Source: Streptomyces sp. NBC_01197
GTDB taxonomy: Bacteria; Actinomycetota; Actinomycetes; Streptomycetales; Streptomycetaceae
Reading direction: 5' to 3'
Assembly: GCF_036010505.1 (NCBI RefSeq)
Contig: NZ_CP108569.1
Span: forward strand, 5,199,001-5,263,000
Length of the DNA: 64,000 bases
Position numbers and translations under genes: made by a program. Of the stretch, positions 35,177 to 44,357 are shown piece after piece. Each line of letters begins with the position of its first letter. Position 1 is the stretch's first letter. The notes beneath the pieces were generated by a model. It saw only the letters and a program-made list of their open reading frames with translations. It was not told the origin of the DNA and did not search any database.

Positions 35177-36301
35177 ACAGAGGCAAGGCAACTCGTAACG
35201 GAAGCCCGCAGGATCGTCGTGAAGGTCGGGTCCTCCTCCCTCACGACCGCGGCCGGCGGCCTCGACGCGGACCGGGTGGACGCCCTCGTCGACGTACTCG
35301 CCAAGGTCAGGAGTGGCGGCGAGAAGGAGATCGTGCTCGTCTCCAGCGGCGCCATCGCCGCCGGACTCGCCCCGCTCGGCCTGGTCCGCCGCCCCAAGGA
35401 CCTGGCCAGGCAGCAGGCCGCCGCCAGCGTCGGCCAGGGGCTGCTGGTCGCCCGGTACACCGCGTCCTTCGCCCGCTACGGCGTCCGGGTCGGCCAGGTG
35501 CTGCTGACCTCCGACGACACCAGCCGCCGGGCCCACTACCGCAACGCCTACCGCACCCTGGACCAGCTCCTCGCCATGGGCGCCCTGCCGGTCGTCAACG
35601 AGAACGACACGGTGGCCACGGACGAGATCCGCTTCGGTGACAACGACCGGCTGGCCGCTCTCGTGGCCCATCTCGTCCGGGCCGACCTGCTCGTCCTGCT
35701 CTCGGACGTCGACGGCCTGTACGACGGGGACCCGGCCAGGCCGGACACCCGCCGGATCGCCGAGGTGGCAGGTCCCGCCGACATCGCGCACGTCTCCATC
35801 GGCTCGGCCGGCAAGGCCGGCGTCGGCACCGGCGGCATGGTCACCAAGGTCGAGGCGGCCAGGATCGCCGCCGCGGCCTCCGTCCCGGTGGTGCTGACCT
35901 CGGCATCGCGCGCCGCCGACGCCCTCGCGGGCCGGGACACCGGTACGTACTTCCACCGCACCGGCCGCCGCTCGGCCGACCGGCTGCTCTGGCTCCAGCA
36001 CGCGTCGACCCCACGCGGCGCGCTCACCCTGGACGACGGCGCGGTGCGGGCGGTCGTGGAGCGGAACTCCTCGCTGCTGCCCGCCGGAATCGCCGCCGTC
36101 GAGGGCGAGTTCAGCGCCGGGGACCCGGTGGAGCTGCGGGACACCGCGGGCCGCACCGTCGCCCGCGGTCTGGTGAACTTCGACGCCAAGGAGCTCCCCC
36201 AGCTACTCGGCCGCTCCACCCGGGAACTGGCCCGGGAACTCGGTCCGGCCTACGAGCGGGAAGTCGTACACAGGGACGATCTCGTGGTCATGGCCCCCTG
36301 A
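35174..36301 (+). CDS. proB: Glutamate 5-kinase
   Basis: This 375-residue enzyme phosphorylates glutamate, the first step of proline synthesis. The amino-acid kinase domain shows RIVVKVGSSSLTT, SSGAIAAG, NENDTVATDEIRFGDND and SDVDGLYDGDP. The C-terminal ~75 residues form a PUA domain (GALTLDDGAVRAVVE...SLLPAGI). The GTG start is immediately downstream of a -10 box. ProA follows after one intervening gene. Confidence 0.97.
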   Translation: MTEARQLVTEARRIVVKVGSSSLTTAAGGLDADRVDALVDVLAKVRSGGEKEIVLVSSGAIAAGLAPLGLVRRPKDLARQQAAASVGQGLLVARYTASFARYGVRVGQVLLTSDDTSRRAHYRNAYRTLDQLLAMGALPVVNENDTVATDEIRFGDNDRLAALVAHLVRADLLVLLSDVDGLYDGDPARPDTRRIAEVAGPADIAHVSIGSAGKAGVGTGGMVTKVEAARIAAAASVPVVLTSASRAADALAGRDTGTYFHRTGRRSADRLLWLQHASTPRGALTLDDGAVRAVVERNSSLLPAGIAAVEGEFSAGDPVELRDTAGRTVARGLVNFDAKELPQLLGRSTRELARELGPAYEREVVHRDDLVVMAP

Positions 36302-36456
36302 AACGGCTGAAACACCAGCCTTTCAGCAGGGACCTTCCGGAAAACCGTCACGCGCCGGGCGCCGGGCTGGTCAACTTTGTCCCGGGAGCCCGCTCCCGAC
36401 CGCTGCCCGGCCCGTCACCGCGGGGCAGACGCCGCATCGCACACAGGAGGCCGCCG

Positions 36457-36939
36457 GTGAGACGAGCCCGTCCCGGGGCATCGCCCCGAGGAACCGGGGA
36501 GCGGACCCTGACGAGTGTCGGCGCGGGGGCCGCCTTCGAGGAAGGCCCGGAAGCGGACGGGGAGCACCGGCCGCAGCAGCCCCCGGAGGAAGCCGTCCTG
36601 TCCAAGCTGTGGCACATCACCCTGAGCGTCTCGGGCCGTCCCGCCCCGCTCAAGGAGGTCAGACGTGGTCTCGAACAGCTCGCGCACGACCACCCCTTCC
36701 TGCTGACCAGCCGGTACGCCGACGACCACGCGGAGATCCGCTACTGGGAGGAGGCACGGGATCTGCACGACGCCGCAGCGGTGGCCCTGCGGCTCTGGGG
36801 CGAGCACCGCTCCACGTCGCAGCTGCCGCCCTGGGAGATCGTCGGCCTGGAGGTCATCGACCGCGAGACCTACCACCTGCGGATAGCCGAGGGATACGGT
36901 CCACCGCCCGCGGCGCCCGTAGGGGTGCACCCGTACTGA
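36457..36939 (+). CDS. Conserved hypothetical protein between proB and proA
   Basis: This 160-residue cytoplasmic protein has a disordered, charged N-terminus (about 50 residues). The compact domain LSKLWHITLSVSGRPAPLKEVRRGLEQL...YWEEARDLHDAAAVALRLW...WEIVGLEVIDRETYHLRI reads as a small alternating alpha/beta fold. The GTG start has a perfect AGGAGG 6 nt upstream, which fixes the start. It keeps the same place in other streptomycetes as far as I recall. No catalytic residues are apparent and the function is unknown. Confidence 0.85.
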   Translation: MRRARPGASPRGTGERTLTSVGAGAAFEEGPEADGEHRPQQPPEEAVLSKLWHITLSVSGRPAPLKEVRRGLEQLAHDHPFLLTSRYADDHAEIRYWEEARDLHDAAAVALRLWGEHRSTSQLPPWEIVGLEVIDRETYHLRIAEGYGPPPAAPVGVHPY

Positions 36940-37031
36940 TCAGCCCCCGCGGGCACACCCCGGGGAGCTGCCCGAGCGGCCCGGCCGTCTCGGAGCGTGG
37001 GATCGCGGACGGACGCCCGCAGGCCGCGCAT

Positions 37032-37046
37032 TAGTCTGCGGGCATG
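37032..37046 (+). promoter_or_regulatory. -10 box giving a leaderless proA transcript
   Basis: TAGTCT (37032-37037) lies 6 nt before the ATG of proA. No ribosome binding site is present. Confidence 0.55.
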
Positions 37047-38327
37047 ACCTCGCTCTCCCCGCTCTCCGACCAGTCCCCGGTCATCCAGGCCGCCTACCGG
37101 TCCCGCGCCGCCGCGGCCGGTCTCGCGCCACTGCCGCGCGCGGCCAAGGACGACGCGCTGCTGGCCATCGCCGACGCGCTCGAAGTGCGTACGTCCGAGA
37201 TCGTCGAGGCCAACGCCGAGGATGTCGCGAAGGCCAGGGCCGCCGGTACCGCCGAGACGGTCATCGACCGCCTCACCCTCACCCCCGAGCGCATCCGTGC
37301 CATCGCCGGTGACGTACGGGACGTCGCGGCGCTGCCCGACCCCGTCGGCGAGGTCGTACGGGGCTCGACGCTGCCCAACGGCATCGATCTGCGCCAGGTG
37401 CGGGTGCCGCTCGGCGTTGTCGGGATCATCTACGAGGCCAGGCCCAATGTGACCGTGGACGCCGCCGCGCTCTGCCTGAAGTCGGGCAACGCGGTGCTGT
37501 TGCGCGGCTCGGCCTCCGCGTACGCCTCCAACACCGCGCTCGTGCGGGTGCTGCGCGACGCGGTCGGGGGCTCCGGGCTGCCGGCCGACGCCGTCCAGCT
37601 CGTGCCGGGGGAGTCCCGTGAGTCCGTACGGGAGCTGATGCGCGCCCGCGGCATGGTCGACGTGCTGATCCCGCGCGGTGGCGCGTCCCTGATCCGTACA
37701 GTCGTCGAGCAGTCCACCGTCCCGGTCATCGAGACCGGCACCGGCAACTGCCATGTGTACGTGGACGCGCAGGCCGACATCGACATGGCCGTCGCCATCC
37801 TCGTCAACTCCAAGGCCCAGCGGCCATCCGTCTGCAACGCGGCCGAGACGCTCCTGGTCCACCGGGACATCGCGGACGCGTTCCTGCCGAAGGCGCTCGA
37901 CGCGCTCGGCGAGGCCGGCGTGACCGTGCACGGCGACGAGCGGGTGCTCGGGTACGCCGCGGGGACGGAGGCGACCGTCGTCGAGGCGACCGCGGACGAC
38001 TGGGAGGCCGAGTACCTCTCGTACGACATCGCGGCCGCCGTCGTCGACTCGCTGGACGCGGCCGTCGCGCACATCAGACTGTGGACTTCCGGCCACACCG
38101 AGGCGATCGTCACCACCTCGCAGGCCGCGGCCCGCCGTTTCACCCAGCTGGTCGATTCCACGACGGTGGCTGTCAACGCGTCCACCCGGTTCACCGACGG
38201 CGGTCAGTTCGGATTCGGCGCCGAGATCGGTATCTCCACACAGAAGCTGCACGCCCGGGGGCCGATGGGACTGCCCGAGCTGACCTCTACCAAGTACATC
38301 GTGACAGGGGACGGTCACATTCGGTGA
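37044..38327 (+). CDS. proA: Glutamate-5-semialdehyde dehydrogenase (gamma-glutamyl phosphate reductase)
   Basis: This 427-residue NADPH enzyme performs the second step of proline synthesis. Motifs are [59 protein letters not shown] with the catalytic cysteine, and [22 protein letters not shown]. The length is standard. It appears to have its own leaderless promoter rather than relying on proB. Confidence 0.98.
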   Translation: MTSLSPLSDQSPVIQAAYRSRAAAAGLAPLPRAAKDDALLAIADALEVRTSEIVEANAEDVAKARAAGTAETVIDRLTLTPERIRAIAGDVRDVAALPDPVGEVVRGSTLPNGIDLRQVRVPLGVVGIIYEARPNVTVDAAALCLKSGNAVLLRGSASAYASNTALVRVLRDAVGGSGLPADAVQLVPGESRESVRELMRARGMVDVLIPRGGASLIRTVVEQSTVPVIETGTGNCHVYVDAQADIDMAVAILVNSKAQRPSVCNAAETLLVHRDIADAFLPKALDALGEAGVTVHGDERVLGYAAGTEATVVEATADDWEAEYLSYDIAAAVVDSLDAAVAHIRLWTSGHTEAIVTTSQAAARRFTQLVDSTTVAVNASTRFTDGGQFGFGAEIGISTQKLHARGPMGLPELTSTKYIVTGDGHIR

Positions 38328-38380
38328 CCCACTGACCGGTCGACTTCGCACTCTCCCTGCCCAAAACCACCCGCCGGGTC

Positions 38381-38395
38381 TACTCTGATTCCGTG
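38381..38395 (+). promoter_or_regulatory. -10 box giving a leaderless transcript
   Basis: TACTCT (38381-38386) is 6 nt upstream of the GTG at 38393. The same hexamer and spacing occur before the related gene at 39179. Confidence 0.55.
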
Positions 38396-39043
38396 CCGGA
38401 CGACGTGGGGGGCAGGCCGTTCCAGGACGGCTGGGAGCCTGACGACGACCGCGGAGGAGCGGACGAGGACTTCGCCTCCGTGGTCTTCGGCGAGGACTTC
38501 GTCAGGGCCGCCACCATCCACGAACCGACCGCGGTCGAGCGGCTGCTGGCCGCCGCCGAGGCGCGCGCCGAGGCCGAGGCCGCCAGGGCGCGGGCGGGCG
38601 GCCCCGGAGGCGAGGACTTCGACGAGTACGACGAGTTCCTCGGCGAGAACGCCGCGGACCACGGCCTGCTGTACGGGCCGGGCGGCGCCGGGGAGTACGG
38701 CACGGGGCCCGACGACGGCACAGACGGCCCCTACGGCCCGCACGGCGGCGCGCTGCGCCCGTACCGCGGCCGGGCGCGCTGGCACCGGCCGGTGGCCTGG
38801 TTGCTGGCCCTCGTCATGGGGATCGGCATGGTGGCCCTGGCCTTCGCCGCGGTCTACCGGGGAGCGTCGGCCAGTCGGCAGGACCAGGTGCCCGCGCCGG
38901 TGACGACCGGGGTCGGCGCTGTGCAGGGCGGCGTGGGCGTCACCCGGCCGTCCCCGTCGTCATCGGTTCCGGCGGGCCACTCGGCGGGCCGCTCGCTCGA
39001 CCATTCGGCCCCGCCCGCCGCCGCGCTTCCGCGCACGCCCTGA
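38393..39043 (+). CDS. Single-pass membrane protein with SVVF motif (first of a pair)
   Basis: This 216-residue protein is predicted cytoplasm-in/outside-out. Residues 1-125 are acidic and Gly/Ala/Glu-rich, one transmembrane helix spans about residues 133-155 (VAWLLALVMGIGMVALAFAAVY), and a Ser/Pro-rich tail lies outside. Near the N-terminus it has DEDFASVVFGEDFVRAATIHE, nearly the same as DEYRSVVFDESFIRAARLQE in the next gene product. It lies next to proA, where S. coelicolor has SCO2583/SCO2584; I recall an SCO2584 product linked to the spore-wall complex, which would need checking. The function is otherwise unknown. Confidence 0.82.
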   Translation: MPDDVGGRPFQDGWEPDDDRGGADEDFASVVFGEDFVRAATIHEPTAVERLLAAAEARAEAEAARARAGGPGGEDFDEYDEFLGENAADHGLLYGPGGAGEYGTGPDDGTDGPYGPHGGALRPYRGRARWHRPVAWLLALVMGIGMVALAFAAVYRGASASRQDQVPAPVTTGVGAVQGGVGVTRPSPSSSVPAGHSAGRSLDHSAPPAAALPRTP

Positions 39044-39166
39044 CCGCGGCGCCCGCGGCCCGGACCCGCCTCCGGCCACGGCTGCCGCGCCGCCACGCGC
39101 GGGCGGTGTCCCAGCCGGCTCGGAAGATGTCCCGTACCGGGGCGTTTACGCAGCCTCGCCGCGACC

Positions 39167-39181
39167 TACTCTCAAAGTATG
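39167..39181 (+). promoter_or_regulatory. -10 box giving a leaderless transcript
   Basis: TACTCT (39167-39172) is 6 nt before the ATG at 39179. A TTTACG at 39145-39150 (16-nt spacer) could be the -35. Confidence 0.55.
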
Positions 39182-40282
39182 GCGGGGCGCGATGAGCCAC
39201 CCGAGGGGACACCCGAGGGCCTGCCCAGCGGTGGCGAGGACGAGTACCGGTCCGTCGTCTTCGACGAATCGTTCATCAGGGCTGCGCGGCTCCAGGAGTT
39301 CTCCGCGCAGGAGCGGATGGGCCGGCACGCCCGGGCCGTCCGCAGCCGCTCAGGATGGCCCGGCAGAGGCCTCGTACGCCTGCTCGTCGCACTGGCGCTG
39401 CTGGTGCTGGCCTTCGGTACCGCGGTCTTCATGGGCGTCCACCACCCGTACCGGGCGCCACAGGTCACCCGCGCCGAACCGTTACGCACCACGGTGATCC
39501 CGCTGGCGCCGCGAGGCGCCGTGCCGGGCGGGACACCCGCCTGGCTCTTCGCGCACAGCCCGGCCGCCCAGTTCCGTACCGGCGCCTCCGGGGTGAACCC
39601 GCCCGGGGCCCGGAGTACCGCGCACTTCGCGTACAGCGAGGTACTGGCGGCGCTGAAGATCGCCAGGGAGTACGTCGTCGCGTCCTCGCTGGAACCCACC
39701 GTGCTGATGGGCGGCTCCGCGGAGGGGGTCAGGGACCTGGTCGCCCCGGAGCAGTATCCGCAGTTCGACCGGAGCCTGGCCGCGCCATCGGCGGACGGCA
39801 GCCACGCGGCGACCGGCTGGCTGGTGCGCTTCGACCCCGCGCAGGTGGCGCTGGCCGGCTCCGATGTGCGGGTGTCGGGCGTGCTGCGGTACGCGGAGGC
39901 CGCAGACCGGACGCTGGAGGTGACCGCAGACCACACCTTCGTCTACGCGCTCAGGCCGGCCGCCCCCCGGGGCGGGAAGGCCGGACCCGCGACGACCGGA
40001 CCCGCGAAGGCGGACGGTGCCTCGCTCTTCACCGTCCGCCGCGAGGTCCACTTCCGCTTCGGCGCCGAGGATCTGCGGCTGCACCAGGCGCAGGTGACCG
40101 TCGCCGATGTGCAGGCCGGGCCGCAGAGCTGCACGGCCGACGCGGCGAACCGGCTGCGCCCGCTGCTCGCGGGGCAGCACGCGGCCGACGGCGGCCCGGC
40201 CGGCACCGATCCGTACGCCACCGGGCAGCAGGCCACCGCACTGTGCGGGACGCTCACCGCCAAGGCCCTGGGTTCGGATTAG
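39179..40282 (+). CDS. Single-pass membrane protein with SVVF motif (second of a pair), contains a TTA codon
   Basis: This 367-residue protein has a cytoplasmic N-terminus with the SVVFDESFIRAA motif (about residues 23-34), one transmembrane helix at about 64-87 (LVRLLVALALLVLAFGTAVFM) and a ~275-residue extracytoplasmic domain. It has two conserved-looking cysteines near the C-terminus (QSCTADAA and ALCGTL) that could form a disulfide. Codon 102 is TTA (39482-39484), so translation should need the bldA tRNA. It is a tandem relative of the preceding protein by its N-terminal motif only. The function is unknown; sporulation or envelope involvement is inferred from the TTA codon and neighbours. 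Confidence 0.85.
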   Translation: MAGRDEPPEGTPEGLPSGGEDEYRSVVFDESFIRAARLQEFSAQERMGRHARAVRSRSGWPGRGLVRLLVALALLVLAFGTAVFMGVHHPYRAPQVTRAEPLRTTVIPLAPRGAVPGGTPAWLFAHSPAAQFRTGASGVNPPGARSTAHFAYSEVLAALKIAREYVVASSLEPTVLMGGSAEGVRDLVAPEQYPQFDRSLAAPSADGSHAATGWLVRFDPAQVALAGSDVRVSGVLRYAEAADRTLEVTADHTFVYALRPAAPRGGKAGPATTGPAKADGASLFTVRREVHFRFGAEDLRLHQAQVTVADVQAGPQSCTADAANRLRPLLAGQHAADGGPAGTDPYATGQQATALCGTLTAKALGSD

Positions 40283-40344
40283 GCCGGACTTCGCGGGCCA
40301 CCGGGCATGATCCGGACGGGCTGCCCCGGGTCCGGACGCTGCAA

Positions 40345-41493
40345 TCAGTCCGCAAGCGGTCCTTCGGTACCACGGGCAGGGCCGTCGCCGGCGCTGCCGT
40401 CCGCGCCCTGCCCGCCCTTCCCGGCTCCGCCCCCGGCACCGCCCGCTCCGCCGCCGGTGAACTTCCCGCGCAGCTTCCCGCCCAGGTCGCCGGCGCCGCC
40501 CGCGATGTCGCCCACCAGCTTCATCAGCGGGTCCTTGCTGGTACGTACCGTGTCGGCGTAGTGCGACGCGGACTCGCGGAAGGACTCGCCCACCGACGCG
40601 TCCTTGTCCTCGTCGCGCCGGGGGTAGTGCCCGTCCATGATCCGCTGGAAGTCCCGGCTCTCCGCCCACTTCTTCAGCTCGGCGGCGCGCACGGTGGTGA
40701 ACGGGTGGCTGCGCGGCAGCACGTTCATGATCTTGAGCACCGAGTCGCGCAGGTCGCCGCCGGCCTCGTACTCCTCGGCCTGCTCCAGGAACGCGTCGAC
40801 GTTCATCTCGTGAAGATGGTTGCCCCCGGCGATCTTCATCAGGCCGCGCATCGACGCCCGGAGGTCCTGGCCCACGAGGAGCCCCGCCCGGTCCGCGGAC
40901 AGCTCCGACTTGCGGAACCACTCGCGCAGCCCCGTCACCAGCGCCATGATCGCCACATTGCCCAGCGGGATCCAGGCGACCTTCAGCGCGATGCTCGTGA
41001 GGAAGAGCAGGATCGTGCGGTACACCGCGTGGCCGGAGAGCGCGTGCCCTGCCTCATGGCCGACGACCGCGCGCATCTCCTCCTCGTCGAGGAGCTCGAC
41101 AAGACCCGTGGTGACCACGATGATCGGCTCCTCCAGACCGATGCACATGGCGTTGGGCCGGGGATTCTGCGTGACGTACATGGCGGGGACCTTCTCCAGG
41201 TCCAGGATGTAACAGGCGTCGCGCAGTATGACGTTGAGGTGCGCGAACTGGGCGTCGCTCACCCGCACCGAGTCGGAGAGGAAGAGGAGGCGCAGGCTCC
41301 GCTCGGGCAGCAGTCCGCTGAGTGCCTTGAGGACGGTGTCGAAACCGGTGAGCTTGCGCAGCGCCACCAGGGCCGACCGGTCCGCCGGATGCTCGTACGC
41401 CCGTGAGGAGATGCCCTCGAAGCGCCTGCGCTTCCTGCCCGGCACGTTCTCGTGACTGTTCCCGTGACCGCTCTCGTGACCGCTGTCTGTCAT
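40345..41493 (-). CDS. M48-family zinc metalloprotease
   Basis: This protein of about 382 residues is an HtpX/Ste24-like peptidase. It has the zinc motif HEAGH (residues 146-150), a third ligand probably E197 in SELSADRAG, and two hydrophobic helices after the active site (LLFLTSIALKVAWIPLGNVAIMALVTGL). The C-terminal ~50 residues are Gly/Asp-rich and low complexity. ATG at 41493 gives the start MTDSGHESGH; upstream in-frame starts lack support. Family members act in membrane protein quality control. It converges with the 39179 gene. Confidence 0.92.
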   Translation of the reverse strand: MTDSGHESGHGNSHENVPGRKRRRFEGISSRAYEHPADRSALVALRKLTGFDTVLKALSGLLPERSLRLLFLSDSVRVSDAQFAHLNVILRDACYILDLEKVPAMYVTQNPRPNAMCIGLEEPIIVVTTGLVELLDEEEMRAVVGHEAGHALSGHAVYRTILLFLTSIALKVAWIPLGNVAIMALVTGLREWFRKSELSADRAGLLVGQDLRASMRGLMKIAGGNHLHEMNVDAFLEQAEEYEAGGDLRDSVLKIMNVLPRSHPFTTVRAAELKKWAESRDFQRIMDGHYPRRDEDKDASVGESFRESASHYADTVRTSKDPLMKLVGDIAGGAGDLGGKLRGKFTGGGAGGAGGGAGKGGQGADGSAGDGPARGTEGPLAD

Positions 41494-41607
41494 GAATGTC
41501 CCCCTGCCTTCCGTCTTCGAGCTCTGCTCGTCCCCCTGGCGCGCCCCAGCGTATGCGGTGGGGCTACCGTGTGGCGGGGGTCCTACACGAGAAGGAGCGC
41601 ACCCGTC

Positions 41608-41751
41608 ATGCCGGACGCGACCACACTGCTCGCCGCTGCCACGAACCAGCAGGGGCCGGGCGACACCTTGCGGGTCCTGCTCGTCGTCCTGCTTGTCGGG
41701 GCTGTCCTGCTCGCCTGGTTTCTCCTGCGCGGATATCGCGACAACGACTGA
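41608..41751 (+). CDS. Tiny single-pass membrane peptide
   Basis: This 47-residue product starts MPDATTLLAAATNQQGPGDT and has one transmembrane helix (about residues 21-40, LRVLLVVLLVGAVLLAWFLL), ending in RGYRDND. GAAGGAG lies 12 nt upstream of the ATG. It sits divergent from the M48 gene and just before a second tiny membrane peptide. It is unrecognised but well formed, and the hydrophobic helix plus ribosome binding site make it a likely gene. Confidence 0.65.
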   Translation: MPDATTLLAAATNQQGPGDTLRVLLVVLLVGAVLLAWFLLRGYRDND

Positions 41752-41832
41752 GTCGGCGTGAGCGTGCCCAGCGGGCCCGCATACGATGTCGGCGAAGTCC
41801 CCGCTCCGACTCCCGGATAGGTCCTGCTGACC

Positions 41833-41994
41833 ATGAGCCTCCACAGCACCACTGCCGGCCTCGCCACTCTCGCCTCCGAGAGCGGCCACGGCGGTAACCA
41901 CGAAAGCCTCAGCCCGTACCTCACCGGTGGCGGTGCGCTCTTCGCGCTCCTGCTGCTGCTGTGGATCACCACCCGCTTCAACCGCGACCGCTGA
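41833..41994 (+). CDS. Tiny single-pass membrane peptide before nadD
   Basis: This 53-residue product begins [18 protein letters not shown] and has a transmembrane helix (about residues 32-46, [15 protein letters not shown]), ending RFNRDR. I recall near-identical short proteins upstream of nadD in other streptomycetes, which supports it as a real gene. A TACGAT -10-like box (41781-41786) lies upstream. It has a periplasmic N-terminus and a basic cytoplasmic end, by the positive-inside rule. The function is unknown. Confidence 0.75.
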   Translation: MSLHSTTAGLATLASESGHGGNHESLSPYLTGGGALFALLLLLWITTRFNRDR

Positions 41995-42026
41995 CCCGGG
42001 GCGCGGGCGGGTAGGTGGCGGCCCAG

Positions 42027-42043
42027 TAGGGTCTGCACGCATG
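42027..42043 (+). promoter_or_regulatory. -10 box giving a leaderless nadD transcript
   Basis: TAGGGT (42027-42032) lies 8 nt before the nadD ATG with no ribosome binding site between. Confidence 0.45.
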
Positions 42044-42637
42044 GGAGAGCAGAAGAGGCGTCTCGGCGTGATGGGCGGGACATTCGACCCGATCCACCAC
42101 GGGCACCTGGTGGCCGCCAGTGAGGTGGCTGCTCAGTTCCAGCTGGACGAGGTCGTGTTCGTACCGACCGGGCAGCCATGGCAGAAGAGTCACAGGGCCG
42201 TCTCACCGGCCGAGGACCGCTACCTGATGACTGTCATCGCGACCGCGTCCAACCCGCAGTTCTCGGTCAGCCGCATCGACATCGACCGCGGCGGGCCGAC
42301 GTACACCATCGACACCCTGCGGGACCTGCGCGACCTCAACGTCGACGCGGATCTCTTCTTCATCACCGGTGCCGACGCTCTCTCCCAGATCCTCACCTGG
42401 CGGAACGCCGAAGAGCTGTTCGCGCTCTCCCACTTCATCGGCGTGACCAGGCCGGGCCATGTCCTGACGGACGACGGCCTGCCCGAGGGCGGTGTCTCCC
42501 TGGTGGAGGTGCCCGCCCTGGCGATCTCGTCGACCGACTGCCGCGCCCGGGTCGGGCAGGGCGACCCGGTCTGGTATCTGGTTCCGGACGGTGTGGTGCG
42601 CTACATCGACAAGCGCCAGCTGTACCGCGGCGAATGA
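42041..42637 (+). CDS. nadD: Nicotinate-nucleotide adenylyltransferase
   Basis: This 198-residue enzyme adenylates nicotinate mononucleotide in NAD synthesis. It has the nucleotidyltransferase signature [16 protein letters not shown] (HxGH), [10 protein letters not shown] and the C-terminal ISSTDCR (ISSTxxR). The ATG at 42041 matches the family N-terminus. The LCP gene starts 19 nt downstream and rsfS comes after that, a widespread actinobacterial order. Confidence 0.97.
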   Translation: MGEQKRRLGVMGGTFDPIHHGHLVAASEVAAQFQLDEVVFVPTGQPWQKSHRAVSPAEDRYLMTVIATASNPQFSVSRIDIDRGGPTYTIDTLRDLRDLNVDADLFFITGADALSQILTWRNAEELFALSHFIGVTRPGHVLTDDGLPEGGVSLVEVPALAISSTDCRARVGQGDPVWYLVPDGVVRYIDKRQLYRGE

Positions 42638-42656
42638 GCCGCGGAGAGGGGCACCG

Positions 42657-44357
42657 TTGAACGACCGACAGAACCCGTACGTCCAGTACGACCAGTACGG
42701 GCAGCCGATGCAGCTCGTCGGGTACGACGAGTACGGGCAGCCGGTGTACCAGCAGGTGCAGCCGCAGCAGGATCAGCAGCAACACCAGCCCCAGCAGCCC
42801 CAGCACCCTGAGCAGCAGTACGACCCGTACGGCCGGCAGTACCAGCAGGCCCCGGGGTACGGATACGACCCGTACGCGCAGCAGCCCCCGCCCGCGCCGT
42901 ATCAGGGTCAGGGCCAGGGCCAGGGTTACGACTACGACACCGGGCAGACCGGGCAGCAGCCCGCGGTGGACACCGCCCAGCAGTGGATCCCGCAGCAGAG
43001 CCAGGCACCGCAGGCCCAGCCCTCCCGGAGCCAGGCGCCGCGGCAGTCCGAGCAGCCGCAGCCGGCCGTTCCCGGTCAGCGCCGTCCCGCACCGGGCGAC
43101 GGTGAGTACAAGACCGAGCAGTTCTCCTTCATCGAGGAGCCCGACGAGGACTCCGAAGACGTCATCGACTGGCTGAAGTTCACCGAGAGCCGCACCGAGC
43201 GGCGCGAGGAGGCCAGGCGCCGGGGACGTACCCGCGTCGTGTCACTGGTCGTGGTGCTGGCGCTCGTCGTCGTGGGCGGTGTCGGCTATCTCTGGTACGC
43301 GGGCAAGCTGCCCGGGGTCTCCGGATCGGGCGGCGGCAGCGCCACGGCCTCCGGGGCGCAGCAGCGCAACGCGATCGTGGTGCATCTGCACAACACGAAG
43401 AGCGGCGGCACATCGACCGCGCTGCTCGTCGACAACGTCACCACCGGCAAGGGCACCACGCTCCTGCTGCCCAACTCCCTTGCCGTGTCGAACGATGACG
43501 GCACGACGACCACGCTCGGCAAGTCCGTGGACGACGACGGCTCGGACGGCACCAGGGACGCGCTGGACACCCTCCTCGGGGCCAAGATCGGCGGCACCTG
43601 GCGGCTCGACACCCCGTATCTGGAGAACCTGGTCGAGATGGTCGGCAATATCGACGTCGACACCGACATCGACGTACCGGACACCAAAAAGGGCGCCGAG
43701 CCGCTGGTGCACCGGGGCAAGGACCAGACGCTCAGCGGTCAGATGGCCGTCGCGTACTCCACCTACCGCGCGCCCGGCGAGCCCGAGGCGAAGCAGCTGG
43801 ACCGCTTCGGGCAGGTCATGCAGGGCGTCCTGAAGAAGATCTCGGACGATCCGCAGGCCGCGACGGCCACCGTGAAGAACCTGGCGCAGATCCTGGACCC
43901 GTCCATGACCGACAAGGACCTGGGCGCGTCCCTGGCCAAACTCGCCGCACACGCCAAGAAGGGCGACTACAGCACGGAGCTGCTCCCCGTGCGGAGCGAC
44001 GGCACGGTCAGTCCGCAGACGAGCGCAAGTGTGGTCAAGGACGTCCTCGGCGGTTCGGTGAAGGTGTCCGACCAGGGCGGGGCCGTGAGCGTGGGGATCA
44101 GCAACGCCAGCGGCCGGCCGGCCGCGACGGAGAGCGCCAGGATCGCCCTTGTCAACGGCGGCTACTCGGTCGCGGTCGGCGGAACCGCGAGCGCCACCGC
44201 GTCGTCGCAGGTCAGCTATGGTGACCCGGCCCAGAAGGCCAAGGCGGACGAAGTGGCGAAGACGCTTGGCCTGCCGGCCGGATCGGTCCACAAGGGCAAG
44301 GCCGCCGCGAACGCGGACGTCACCGTGGTGCTGGGACAGGACTACAAGGTCACCTGA
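42657..44357 (+). CDS. LCP (LytR-CpsA-Psr) family protein with LytR_C domain, TTG start
   Basis: This protein of about 566 residues starts at TTG 42657 (GGAGAGGGG upstream). Residues 1-185 are Tyr/Gln/Pro/Gly-rich with repeats (YDQYGQPMQ, YDEYGQPVYQQ), a transmembrane helix spans about 194-216, then an LCP-like domain (about 235-410) and a C-terminal LytR_C domain (about 475-566). LCP enzymes attach teichoic-acid-type glycopolymers to peptidoglycan outside the membrane. By position it should correspond to S. coelicolor PdtA (SCO2578), a TagV-like transferase needed for spore-wall polydiglycosylphosphate (from memory). Several arginines usual in the LCP lipid-phosphate site (RTDT, RxRH) are not evident, so catalysis is uncertain. 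Confidence 0.85.
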   Translation: MNDRQNPYVQYDQYGQPMQLVGYDEYGQPVYQQVQPQQDQQQHQPQQPQHPEQQYDPYGRQYQQAPGYGYDPYAQQPPPAPYQGQGQGQGYDYDTGQTGQQPAVDTAQQWIPQQSQAPQAQPSRSQAPRQSEQPQPAVPGQRRPAPGDGEYKTEQFSFIEEPDEDSEDVIDWLKFTESRTERREEARRRGRTRVVSLVVVLALVVVGGVGYLWYAGKLPGVSGSGGGSATASGAQQRNAIVVHLHNTKSGGTSTALLVDNVTTGKGTTLLLPNSLAVSNDDGTTTTLGKSVDDDGSDGTRDALDTLLGAKIGGTWRLDTPYLENLVEMVGNIDVDTDIDVPDTKKGAEPLVHRGKDQTLSGQMAVAYSTYRAPGEPEAKQLDRFGQVMQGVLKKISDDPQAATATVKNLAQILDPSMTDKDLGASLAKLAAHAKKGDYSTELLPVRSDGTVSPQTSASVVKDVLGGSVKVSDQGGAVSVGISNASGRPAATESARIALVNGGYSVAVGGTASATASSQVSYGDPAQKAKADEVAKTLGLPAGSVHKGKAAANADVTVVLGQDYKVT

